From Liolophura sinensis (lineage: Eukaryota; Mollusca; Polyplacophora; Chitonida; Chitonidae): DNA of 64,000 bases. Position 1 is the first letter of the stretch; every line of letters starts with the position of its first letter. This document shows, piece after piece, positions 12,815 through 23,439 of this stretch. The position numbers and the translations under genes were made by a program. The notes below the pieces were generated by a model. It worked only from the letters and a program-made list of their open reading frames with translations. It had not been told where the DNA came from and did not search any database. The stretch covers positions 90,479,836 through 90,543,835 of the forward strand of contig NC_088295.1 of NCBI RefSeq assembly GCF_032854445.1. The letters are read 5' to 3'.

Positions 12815-14787
12815 ATGACGCCAACGTTCGTGTTTTCATCAGTTCTAGTGTTCTGCACATTGTCAGTGCTCATGACACCTGCAGTTAAGTATTCTCACTA
12901 TAGACAGACGTGCAGACACCTGTTGTACTCACGACGCGAGAAATCAGAACAACCAAAAAGCCAACAGTGTGTGGATACATAAGAGGGCTCAGAAAACTTT
13001 TAAGATCAAGCGTGGTGCGAATCGTCAGAAAAAAATTCTATACCCCTGTAATACAATCAAGCAAGCTATTCAAGCCGAAATGGGTTTAAATCGCTTTCTA
13101 GCCATATATTACATATCTGAATGTAGGTCTACGCAAAAAGGGCATCTTTCTTTTCCCAATGTTTGGAGTTTCTGTATTGTGTAAACATTGGCTAGACTAC
13201 AATTTGTAAACAAACTGAGCCAAAGTTCTTTCTTGAAGCAGTTTATTTTACCATACACATATTAAGATAATAGCTTGCAATGTGTTGTGATGTATATGCC
13301 TACATCGTTTAAGAACAGTTCTCCTGCTTTACAGAGAGCATTCCGTGTATCGATGATGACGGAAACGCCGTAGCGGTTGGCGCAAAATGGTATAAATGTG
13401 ACGGCCTGTGCTGTAAGAAGAGTTGTACGTGTAATGGCTCTGAAGCCAGATGTGGGCCCACCATGTAAGTACCACACCTATATAGTATACATAGAGTCAA
13501 GAGTCTAATGTGAGCCCAACATGTAAGTATTACGGCTGTGTATTGTGTACACAGTCAAAGGCCTCGTGCAGGCCTATCATGTCAGTACCACACTTACATA
13601 GTGTACACATGTACTATGTAGTAAGTATTACACCTGAAAATATACATGGTGTCAAGTACCTCGTGTTGGTCCTCCGTGTACAAATGTAAGTACAAGAGTC
13701 AGGGGCCCTCTGTGGACGCATCATCTAAATATTACTCCTACAGTTTACATACTTTACTCCGTGTCTTCATTATCATCTTAAATAGAATCGCATTTGGCAC
13801 CCGTTTAAATGTAAGAATCCTAGGTACTCTGTTAGCCCTCTGGAAGCTCTGTAGGACTGTGATTAGGTATTCTATCACTTAGACCCAGGTCGGGTCATAG
13901 ACTTTAATAATGGTACTTGTTGCTGCCTCGCTTAGCACTCAGCAGTGAGAGGTTAGAGCAAGAAAACAGGACTGGTTGGCCGGGTGTCAGCAAAATGTGA
14001 CTGGGTGGGGTGTCCTGTCTGGTGTCTTCGGCATGATATTTCAGTAGTGGCAGCACTTTGGCGTCATGAACTCGTTCGTCGCCATATGACTGAAAACTTG
14101 TTAAGTTGGACGTTATAACCCAAGCACACATACATACATATATACATACATACATTCATGCGTATACAATCATGTAATCACAGTCCTACATAGCTAGCCC
14201 CTTGGATATCCTGTTACATGATAACTTCATTGGTATGTTGTTCAAGATAGCGTCCTCGATTCCCTGTTAAGTAAGCCTGCTCAATATATATACTAAATAT
14301 AAGCGTCCACTGCATCCTGCTACATATAACCGCCATTGGTATCCTGCTACATATCAGCGTTCTTGATATCGTGTTATATGTAACGGACATTAGTATCCTG
14401 CTACATGTAACCGTCATCGACATCCTGTTACATGTGAGCGTCTTTAATATCCTGTTACCTCTAACTACAGTAGGCTTTCTGCTATATTTCCCGATTTCCT
14501 GTGACAAATAACCGTCGCCGCTACCCTGCTATATGTAACCGTCATTGATATCCTGCAACATTTAATCGCCATTGGTATCCTGTTACGTTTGAGCATGCTT
14601 GATACCCTGCAAACATCTAACCGTTCTCGTCATCGTGTTAAATGTCAGCATCATTTTTATCATGTATGTCTTATGTCTTTCGCCCACGTTCTGTTCACGT
14701 AGGTGTTCGTCGGTGGCGCTTGAGGATGGGTGCACCCTGGGCGACGCACCCCAAGGTGGCGATTGCTGTCCTGTGACCTGTTCATAG
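12815..14787 (+). CDS. Gene A: secreted 12-cysteine VWC-like protein, 93 aa
   Basis: Three coding exons: 12815-12883 (signal peptide), 13337-13464 and 14703-14787. The first exon begins with ATGACGCCAACG and encodes a hydrophobic leader ending in LMTPA. The mature part begins SIPCIDDDGNAVAVG and ends DCCPVTCS. Cysteine spacing is C-x16-C-x3-CC-x3-C-x1-C-x6-C-x4-C-x8-C-x10-CC-x3-C, the same as gene C. The CC-P-x-C ending, the early Trp and the split into two half-domain exons suggest a von Willebrand type C-like single domain; the exact family is inferred. The exon 2 donor (ACCAT|GTAAGT) and exon 3 acceptor create an ATG codon across the junction, as in B and C. Polyadenylation signals AATAAA lie at 14913 and 14925. 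Exon 1 uses a donor one base earlier than its paralogs (see findings). Its function is unknown; a role in secretion, immunity or biomineral matrix would be guesswork. Confidence 0.82.
13448..13705 (+). repeat. Degenerate splice-donor tandem repeats at start of gene A intron 2
   Basis: After the authentic donor at 13465 the sequence repeats the exon-end plus donor module about every 55-65 bp: GAGCCCAACATGTAAGTATT near 13513, GCCTATCATGTCAGTACC near 13573, and ACAAATGTAAGTACAA near 13680. Between them, words such as TCAAAGGCCTCGTG and TCAAGTACCTCGTG recur. The copies are old and diverged. Confidence 0.75.
13870..14160 (+). mobile_element. SINE (family with CATACATACA-type tail) in gene A intron 2
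   Basis: Shares GGTACTTGTTGCTGCCTCGC, TGAGAGGTTAGAACAAGAAA-like sequence and a CATATGACTGAAAA..ACGTTA..CCCAAGCA ending with the copy at 29.88-30.23 kb. The tail is a (CATA)n run. The tRNA head is incomplete. Confidence 0.75.
14203..14640 (+). repeat. Minisatellite, 27-bp unit, about 15 copies, in gene A intron 2
   Basis: The unit is ATCCTGCTACATGTAACCGT followed by CATTGGT. Copies are diverged but the ATCCTGYTACATRTAA core recurs with 27-bp spacing, with one disturbed stretch near 14465-14510. It ends about 60 bp before the exon 3 acceptor. Confidence 0.85.
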
Positions 14788-15104
14788 GAAGCACTGACCA
14801 AGCGGTGCTTCACGCGGGCAACTCAGCGTTTCATCTCTCATGAAGCAACATTAAGTGTTAATCTGCATTGAAAAAAAAAGAAAAAAGAAAGAAAGAAATG
14901 TATGTATTTCAAAATAAAGGGACAAATAAACGGCTGTTTATTCCAGCTCTCGTGTGTTCTCTGCATTGCTGCAGATATGACTTGTAGATTATATACAACT
15001 ACGTGGTTTCTGAGTGGTCTAGGTATAATTTACTAGGAATGATGCGTGTATGCCGTCATTATAAGAATGTGTGTCATCAATCCTGCGGTCTTGATGGGTG
15101 TAGC

Positions 15105-15215
15105 CTTTTAAAGGGACTGAATGTAGCAAATGCCATATAGGTGACATATTACCCCTAGGTTTGTCCTCGCAACAATATGGCTGAAACATTGCCGAAATGG
15201 CGTTAAGCCATAACC
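15105..15215 (+). mobile_element. SINE 3' fragment with ATTC tail
   Basis: Contains CAACAATATGGCTGAAACAT, TGCCGAAATGGCGTTAAGCC and a CATTCATTCATTC tail. Related tails occur at 55.06 kb and 32.54 kb, and in reverse at 7.45 kb. Confidence 0.6.
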
Positions 15216-18200
15216 ATTCATTCATTCTAGGTGTGTTTGTGGCCATATAAGTTGTGAAGAATCATGTAGAGGAGCAGCCATACACAAAAACACCGCCCCG
15301 CAATGGCTGACTTCTGTGCCGTTTTGCTATAAGCCATAAAACAGTAAGGCCATAAACGACCCGAATCGTGTACCGTTGACAAATCGCTGGTCACAGTTTT
15401 TCTATAGTTTGCCTTTAGAAATAGTTTGCTTTTAGAAATAAGCAGAAAATTGTTGACTGACTTGATTTCTGTGCTTCTGACAAATCTAATACTGGTTTTA
15501 CTGCATAGACACATTTATGTATTTCATGCAGGATGCCACTGATGCCTTGTAATATTACCATATGGCATGGTCCAGAAGGAATGCTTACAAATGATCTAAT
15601 AGCCAGTTCATATATCACATTCATATATCACTCGACGACTCACCGAAAGTGTATATTTTCAATTTATAATAGCAAGGCTACACAAAAGTTCTTTGTAAAA
15701 ATAATCAGTTTTCTATTATGCCAGGAAAATCTGAAATCCGAACAGGATTTCAACTTGTCATAAAATGCCTTCCAATGGTATTACAGGGCTTCGTGTACCG
15801 AAATCGGACATTTCCATCTGTGAATGTAGGTTGAAAAGCGAGGATGATTATGCACATCTAAATCCTCTAACATTGATGAGTTAAATAAATCATTGAAAGT
15901 CCATGACAAAACAGTTCCGAATTTTACAGAAGTGGCTTAGTCTGCCAACCAGCAAGAACTCCCCCGCTAGATTAAGATAAGACATAGTAACATTTAGGCC
16001 TTTATTATTGTGTTCGCTGTGACTTCTTTTTGGCAATTTTCTGTCAAAGAAGTGTGACAATAAGCCATGAATAAGTCACTCACTCTACATAGATCATTCC
16101 TTTTGTTCGAAGTGTGCAGGAAAAGCATGTGAGTGATTGCTTAACTCACAGGATATGATTCCAAAATGAGTGCTGATCATAAATATATATATATATATAT
16201 GAATAGTTAATTCATAAAAATAGTTTATTCATAAACTGTATTTAGTAACTTAAGAAACGTATTAATTAAAGTAAACATGAGAAATAATTACGTAGTAATA
16301 CGGTGGATATTTGCAACAAACACAGTAAGTCCAGTAAACATGACTGCTTTTTATACTAAATGTTAAAAGCCATTATATACATGAAAATGTTTACTATGCT
16401 AAACATGTGGCATGTTTACAAGCATTACTGTAAGCTCAGATGGATGCAAACACATATATCTGTATGCCGTCGTGGTAAATTTGGGTTAAAGCCTTGTTCC
16501 ACGGTTGCTGGCCAGTGCGGGTTGCGGGTCGGCTATGGCTTTAAGTCAAGCTTGTCAGTGCATGCCGATGGGCGGTAGTTTCTATGGTCACCCTGATTAC
16601 CTCCACCCACAAGCCTGACCCCAGCAGTGTAGGTAGAAGTCACACTGGCGTTTTACACTACATAAATAAACACTGGTTAGTTGATACATGTGAAATATTA
16701 AATAAACCAAAAATATAAATAAAAGTTTGTTCATAAATTAACTGAAAAAAGACAGGTTGATAGCCATTGAAAACAGTAATGACTTTCTTCTTTTTCCATG
16801 ACTGAAGTTTGCATCAAATTTCATAGAAATGGATTGCTATATTTTTTGGTATACAGAAAAGAAAAGTACAAGAAACGCTCAGAAAATGGACTAACGTAAA
16901 ATGATTATTTTTAAAGAAAAGAAAAACAAGCAAAAGTATGCAAGATTCACTGGAAAGACCATTGAAACTATATTGAAAACTTTACCTTAATGCGATGATA
17001 TATTTCAGATTGTTTTGTATAGAGCAAATTGTAGTAAAGCGCTCAGGTTTGCAGTGGTCATTCTAACGGAGCCGTAATAGGGGGTTGGGGTGGGGCGTTG
17101 GAATTAAAGAGGGCTAACTTAATGTTTTTCTTTTCTTTTTATTTGGAAGAAAGAAAACGAAAATATTAAGGGTAGGTTTGTAGTTGTTTGGCTAAGGTAT
17201 CTTGCCCTCCATTGGCTAAGTTACACGGGGCGTGGGTTCCAGTCCATTCTTTTTAAGATTTTCAAGGTTGCCCTGACTCCAACGGCATTGAACAATGAAA
17301 TAAAGAATATTTGAAGGAACTAAAACAAAATATGATGCTCTAACTCTTTATTTAAGTCTTTATATATACCTAATCACGCCTATGTACATTCATCTCATAT
17401 ATATTTATTGTGTTTACTTCATCTTGACTTTCTATAACTAATCGATGGAAACTGACCTGGCTATAGAGAGATGGATCGCATTGACTATGTTCATATATAA
17501 ACATATGTATGATGTGTGCGTCATGTAGCAAATATGTCACCCACAAGATTAAAATGTTTTCCTACGGTTTAGAATTTGCGTGAAGCCTGTCAATAAACTC
17601 ATCAGATATAGATATGTGTCGACAATACGGTGGCATGCTGGTAAATATCGATACTAAGTAAACATATTGCGTGCCATTTACAATAAGCCTGGTTAATTTC
17701 AATTTGCTAGGTGTTCGGAGTCAAGCTTTGTAATAATATTTTGTACGGGAGGCTGTTCTAACCAATGTTACAAACCTTAAAGCTTTTACTTTTAGTTGAT
17801 ATGTGACAATGATTAATTTGTTAAATTATAGTGGGTTATATCATAAATTCGGCAACGTGCGAGAAAACCATATGTATTTGACCTTTTAAGTTCACTTGTG
17901 TCATTACTGACTTTCCTGACAACTGCTGCTTGAAATCGGTTAGTCTGCCAGGTACGTAGTGAACTGCGGTAGTTTCTAAGCGTTCTATTCTGCTGACTTT
18001 ATACATACATCTTGTAGTATTTCTTTGCCCAACTCAAGTACTCTTCGTAAAACAATAATCATATGTAGATCTATGACAAATACGTTAATAAATATTAAGA
18101 GGATTAGCCTTAATACATCAACACAATGAGAAAACTGATTTCGTGTTGTCACCTCGTTTTTCCTCGTTTTCTATTTTTACCTTTAGTGTGACAGTCGAAG

Positions 18201-18384
18201 CCAAAATAAAAAATAGCAGAAATGAACCATGATATTCAATACCATGCCCCTCATCTGGTGTCGGCATAATGCAATTTTGGAGGTGATGGTTGGCAAAAAA
18301 TATGTCTATCATCACCTTGAAACAACATTCATATTAGTAGTACATATTCCTGCGCTGGTTTTCAAGGATATTTGTATTCGAGAA
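15216..18384. other. No gene recognised; two possible old SINE pieces
   Basis: No supportable exon. The stretch around 16420-16680 (with TACCTCCACCCACAAGCCTGA near its end) and the tRNA-like stretch at about 17180-17305 (with GGGTTCCAGTCCATTC) look like eroded SINEs. A short TA run lies near 16184-16200. Confidence 0.4.
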
Positions 18385-19620
18385 GATTCTATAAATGCAC
18401 TAACTACGATTCGTAACCGTTTTATGTACGTATTAGCCACCATTCTTGAACGTTTTATGGACATGCTAGCCACGATTCTTGACGGTTTTATAGATGTGTT
18501 AGCCACGATTCATGACGGTTTAATAGACGTACTAGCCAACATTCGTGACAGTTTTACAAACACACTAACCTCGATTCCTGACGGTTTATAAACGCACTAG
18601 CAACGATTCTTGACCATTTTTTGTATGCACTTGCCACGATTCTTGACCGTTTAATAGACGTGTTAGCCACGATTCATGACCGTTTAATAGACGTGTTAGC
18701 CACGATTTATGACCATTTAATAGCCGTGTTAGCCATGATTCATGACGGCTTTATAGATCCACTAGCCATGATTCATGACGGTTTTATTGACCCACTAGCC
18801 AGGATTCTTGACGGTTTCATACATACGCTAGCCACGATTCTTGACCATTTTATAGACGTGCTAGTTACGATTCTTGGTGGTTTTATAGTCGTACTAGCCA
18901 CGATTTCTGACGTTTTCATACACGCAGTGGCCACGATTCTTGACAGTTTCATACACGCATTAGCCCCGATTCTTGGCGGTTTTATAGTGGTACTAGCCAC
19001 GATTCCTGATGGTTTCATAGACGCACTGGCCACGATTCTTAACGGTTTCATAGACACATTAGCTAAGATTCTTTGCGAGTTTATAGACGTACATGTACTA
19101 GGCACGATTCCTGACGGTTTTACAGATCCACTAGCCATGATTCATGACGGTTTTATGGACCCACTAGCCACGATTCTTGACGGTTTTATAGACGTACTAG
19201 GGCACGATTCTTGTCGGATTTATAGACGTATAAACCAAGATTCTTAACGGTTTCAGAAAAACCAACCAAAGAGTCATATACTAGCCACAAATCTTCACGG
19301 TTTTATAGATCCACTAGCCATGATTCATTACGGTTTTATAGACCCACTAGCCACGATTCTTGACGGTTTTATATATGTACTAGTACACGATTCCTGACGG
19401 TTTTATAGATGTAGAAGGGCAAGAATCTTGGTGGATTTATGGACGCACTAACTACCATTCTTGACGGTTTTATAGATGTGTTAGCCACGATTCGAAACGG
19501 TTTTATAGACGTACTAGAGCAATATTCTTGGTTGGTTTATAGACGTACTAAAGAACGATCCTTGTCGGGTTTATAGACGTACAAACCATGACTCATAACG
19601 GTTTCATAAAAACCAACCAA
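18385..19620 (+). repeat. Minisatellite, 33-bp unit, about 36 copies
   Basis: The unit is GCCACGATTCTTGACGGTTT plus TATAGACGTACTA. Each unit spells an 11-residue period in a frame, giving long open frames on both strands. These are array by-products with no start context, signal or splice evidence. A longer-range copy is visible: ACCAACCAAAGAGTC occurs at 19261 and again at 19612, with similar sequence before each. The array stops about 150 bases before the assembly gap. Confidence 0.93.
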
Positions 19621-19769
19621 AGAGTCTTACCATCACCATACGTGTGCACACGGCGTCTATTTCCCACTCTATTCTCTTTAAAAAAAAACAATAGGCAAAA
19701 TGCTGCATAAACTGCCCGGTGTAAGTAATGGGCCATTGTCAGTTAATATGTATTCGCCGGCTTTGAACG

Positions 19770-19969
19770 NNNNNNNNNNNNNNNNNNNNNNNNNNNNNNN
19801 NNNNNNNNNNNNNNNNNNNNNNNNNNNNNNNNNNNNNNNNNNNNNNNNNNNNNNNNNNNNNNNNNNNNNNNNNNNNNNNNNNNNNNNNNNNNNNNNNNNN
19901 NNNNNNNNNNNNNNNNNNNNNNNNNNNNNNNNNNNNNNNNNNNNNNNNNNNNNNNNNNNNNNNNNNNNN
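19770..19969. other. Assembly gap (200 N)
   Basis: Exactly 200 unknown bases, a typical placeholder length, so the true distance is not known. It lies between the 33-bp array and gene B. Open frames drawn across it are meaningless. Confidence 0.99.
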
Positions 19970-20313
19970 GAACGAACCGACATGTACCTGTAATACTTTA
20001 GGCAAAAATGATGGACAAAGATAGTGGTATAGTAGACAGCTTGCGTGGAACACTCGCCGCCTACGTCATCTGGGTTGTACAGTTCATGCAGCTGTTTACT
20101 ACTTCTCTTGCATGTAAATTGTTTTATTTCGAGTTGGATGATAACCTGTCGTGCTTTCGCAAAATTTCTGTAGTACAGGCGTCATCTGTGAAATAAGCCT
20201 ACATACACGATTTATTTAATTAATTCAATTCGTTATAAGCTCTCTTGACGTCTATTGGCCAGCTTATTGCAGCCTTTAGAGTTGGAACTTCGGTCAGCAT
20301 ATTTGTCGAAGGA

Positions 20314-20319
20314 TATAAG
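20314..20319 (+). promoter_or_regulatory. Possible TATA box of gene B
   Basis: TATAAG lies 90 bases before the start codon of gene B, nearly the same distance as the better TATAAATA before gene C (85 bases). Confidence 0.45.
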
Positions 20320-21210
20320 TATGCTGAGGAGTATAGGTTCTTTTCTCATCGCATAGTTGTCAGCTTGGTGGTTTCTCCATTCACATTTATGGCCCACAGG
20401 AAAATGTCTGCGTCGCTCCTGGCGATCTTCCTATGTTCTTTGATGGCGGCATGTGAAGGTAAGTATTCCAGTTGTTTATTACAAAGGAACCCTGGCTAAA
20501 TTTTGTAACAAAACGAAGACATGTCCTGTAAACATACGACGAGACAGAAGCATTTACTTCTTTGATCTTAATAGGGTTGTAATCCTGATGACAAACGCCA
20601 TTCTTTTTGACAACATGACGAAAGCTGCTGTATGTAAACTACTATTCACAGCAGCAGGTGCTATACGAGTACATCCACATCCTTTCTCGCTCACAAAGGT
20701 AATCTTTACCCGTCATTGTTTGTCGTTTTAGCCCTATAATTCGTTTTTAGATCTATTTTAGTTTTGTATCAGTTTATGTTTGATTTCAAAACTAATGTCC
20801 TTTTGGTAGAAAGTAGAGCTCGTTCTAGTATGACCTAACAAATCGAACATTGTCATTTATTTGCACCGAGTTTTTCCTTAGGTGTAAATGTATGGCCTAC
20901 AGAAACTATAAAGGGTGAATACAGGCTAACAAAGTCATCGACGGTTTTGGGAACAGTCTCTACAATTCCCCAGACATTGTCCACGTGATCTGAATATTTC
21001 CATTCTCATATTCATAAGTTCCGTCGTAAGTTGGTAAAAATTATCACAATGTTAAGTTCCTTATTTTGCGAACTATTATATATTTTCCTGTGAAAATCAG
21101 CTATCCCTTGCATTGATGGAGACGGAAACGCCGGTAGCTGTTGGAGGCAAATGGTGGCAGTGTGACGGCCTGTGCTGCAAGCGTCGCTGTACATGTGTGG
21201 GCTCTGAAGC

Positions 21211-21898
21211 CACCTGTGGGCCCACCATGTAAGTACCATGCGTATACATGTAGTATCGTGTAGGCCTGCCCTGTATAAGTACTACACTTATATTACATGT
21301 ACTGTGCATACATCCAAGGGTCTGATGTGGGCCCACCATGTAAGTACCATGCCTATACATGTAGTATCGTGTAGGCCTGCCCTGTATAAGTACTACACTT
21401 ATATACATGTACTGTGCATACATCCAAGGGTCTGATGTGGGCCCACCATGTAAGTACCATGCCTATACATGTAGTATCGTGTAGGCCTGCCCTGTATAAG
21501 TACTACACTTATATACATGTACTGTGCATACATCCAAGGGTCTGATGTGGGCCCACCATGTAAGTACCATGCCTATACATGTAGTATCGTGTAGGCCTGC
21601 CCTGTATAAGTACTACACTTATATACATGTACTGTGCATACATCCAAGGGTCTGATGTGGGCCCACCATGTAAGTACCATGCCTATACATGTAGTATCGT
21701 GAAGGCCTGCCCTGTATAAGTACTACACTTATATACATGTACTGTGCATACATCCAAGGGTCTGATGTGGGACCACCATGTAAGTACCATGCCTATACAT
21801 GTAGTATCGTGTAGGCCTGCCCTGTATAAGTACTACACTTATATACCTGTACTGTGCATACATCCAAGGGTCTGATGTGGGACCACCATGTAAGTACC
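21211..21898 (+). repeat. Minisatellite, 110-bp unit carrying a 5' splice site, 6 extra copies
   Basis: The authentic exon 2 donor at 21229 is followed by six near-identical repeats with a full donor (CCACCAT|GTAAGTACC) at 21340, 21450, 21560, 21670, 21780 and 21890. Each unit also repeats the last exon bases (TGTGGGCCCACCAT). The unit looks like a dimer of an older 55-bp element: the half TGTAGGCCTGCCCTGTATAA is a diverged form of the donor half. The last two copies share a GGGACC variant. Confidence 0.96.
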
Positions 21899-22090
21899 GG
21901 GAGTGAAATTACAATGTACATAGAACAAAGGGCCTTCTGTGGTCTCACCATGTGAGCACAACATCCATTGGATAACCTACAAATCTGGATGCCTTGTAGG
22001 CCATGTTATTACAACGTCTAGAGTATTCTTAAGGGCAAGTTACTTCAGCTGACCAGTTACATGGAAGTAGTATACGAACACTACACACAG

Positions 22091-22432
22091 GGTGAGGACG
22101 ACACTCGTGAGGCGATTTGCGCAGCCTGTATCGTTCGCTGAGGACGACACTCGTGAGGCCATTTGAGCAGCCTGTATCGTTCGCTGAGGACGACACTCGT
22201 GAAGCAATTTGCGCAGCCTGTATCGTTCGCTGAGGACAACACTCGTGAGGCCATTTGAGCAGCGTGTATCGTTCGCTGAGGACGACACTCGTGAGGCGAT
22301 TTATGCAGCGTGTGTCGTTCGCTGAGGACGACACTTGTAAGGCCATTTGCGCAGCTTGTATCGTTCGCTGAGGACGACACTCGTGAGGCAATTTGCGCAG
22401 CCTGTATCGTTCGCTGAGGACCACTTGTCTTC
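22091..22432 (+). repeat. Minisatellite, 46-bp unit, about 7.5 copies, in gene B intron 2
   Basis: The unit is TGAGGACGACACTCGTGAGG, CGATTTGCGCAGCCTGTATC, GTTCGC. Forty-six is not a multiple of three, so the repeat is open in several frames, which produces overlapping false open frames on the minus strand. Confidence 0.95.
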
Positions 22433-23439
22433 CAACACTTTTTGTGCATACTGTCTGTACACTACATGGAGGGCGGGGGGGACAAATTCAGTATGGCGTA
22501 ACGTTACTTACGCAATATTTACGTCACATGTTGCAAATTCGTCAGTCACTTGGTAAATGTCAGTACTTTTCCCAGGGCATCCAAGTTTTCTCCACCTACA
22601 ATGTTGATAACCATCGTGTTAAAGAGTCTCAAGTATGGCATTAAACAACAATCAAGTAAATAAACATAGTGTACATAACCTGTGTTTATTTGTTTCCTAA
22701 AGGCAAAGGCTAATGTGAAGTATATGTCAGATAAAGGAACTTTAAACACTGTCCAGGAAAGATTTGTGGTTACTGTTTTAAGATCTGTTCAACCTAGAAC
22801 AGCGCACTTGAAACTTTCCGGACCATTCTGTGACGTCACTGCAGATTTTTGCGAATTTATACACAAAGGCTGCTAGATTTCATCATGCAAAATACACACA
22901 CCTATAAAGGTATGGATGCACTCCATGAATGAACCTTAAAACGAAATATTTCAAGCCAAAATTACGACTGTGACGTGAATAAGCCCAAACAGAAAACCGT
23001 TTACTCGGTTTCAAAACATTGTAGAAAAAAAGAATCGAACTACATGTATTTTCTTGTCCAGTCTTGAATGGCCTTTCATCCAACATATATACTTCATTTT
23101 AGTGGTTTCTTTGCCTTTAACTATCAAAGTCGTTTCAACATAATCTTGAGCATATGAAGTCGGCATCTCCGCCTTATAACGATGCGGACTTATCTATATA
23201 TAGGTGATATATATCAACTATATAGTGGCGTATTTATATATTATGTACTCATTCTTGTGTTCACAAGGTGTGCCTCACAGATTCTTCCCTCTGGCTGCAC
23301 CCTGGCTGACGAACCACAAGGTAGCAACTGCTGTCCAGTGACGTGTACCTAGTGATCTTTACGAAACCTGATCACAATACCCCAGTGCATTCAAATCGCT
23401 TGTTCCGCAAACATTTACTCATTTTGAATAAATACATGT

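Larger units (their letters stand above)
20404..23352 (+). pseudogene. Gene B: paralog of genes A and C, frame lost in exon 2 as assembled
   Basis: Exons by homology: 20404-20458 (signal peptide MSASLLAIFLCSLMAACE, donor GAAG|GTAAGT), 21101-21228 (starts AIPCIDGDGNA) and 23268-23352 (ends DEPQGSNCCPVTCT, stop TAG). Exon 3 keeps C-x8-C-x10-CC-x3-C and all splice sites are intact. Exon 2 is one base out of phase compared with A and C soon after GDGNA, so the conceptual product stops early. Total exon length (268) is not a multiple of three. With only this sequence, a young pseudogene and a base-call or assembly error cannot be told apart; the intact flanking exons favour caution. A TATA-like box sits upstream, and AATAAA lies at 23427. 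Intron 2 carries the 110-bp and 46-bp arrays. Confidence 0.75.

Noticed and set aside
18229-19247. Repeat protein with an 11-residue period
   Set aside because: It follows from the 33-bp DNA period; the opposite strand is equally open, frames break at length variants, and there is no start or splice context.
19678-20053. Open frames crossing the N stretch
   Set aside because: They exist only because unknown bases contain no stop codons.
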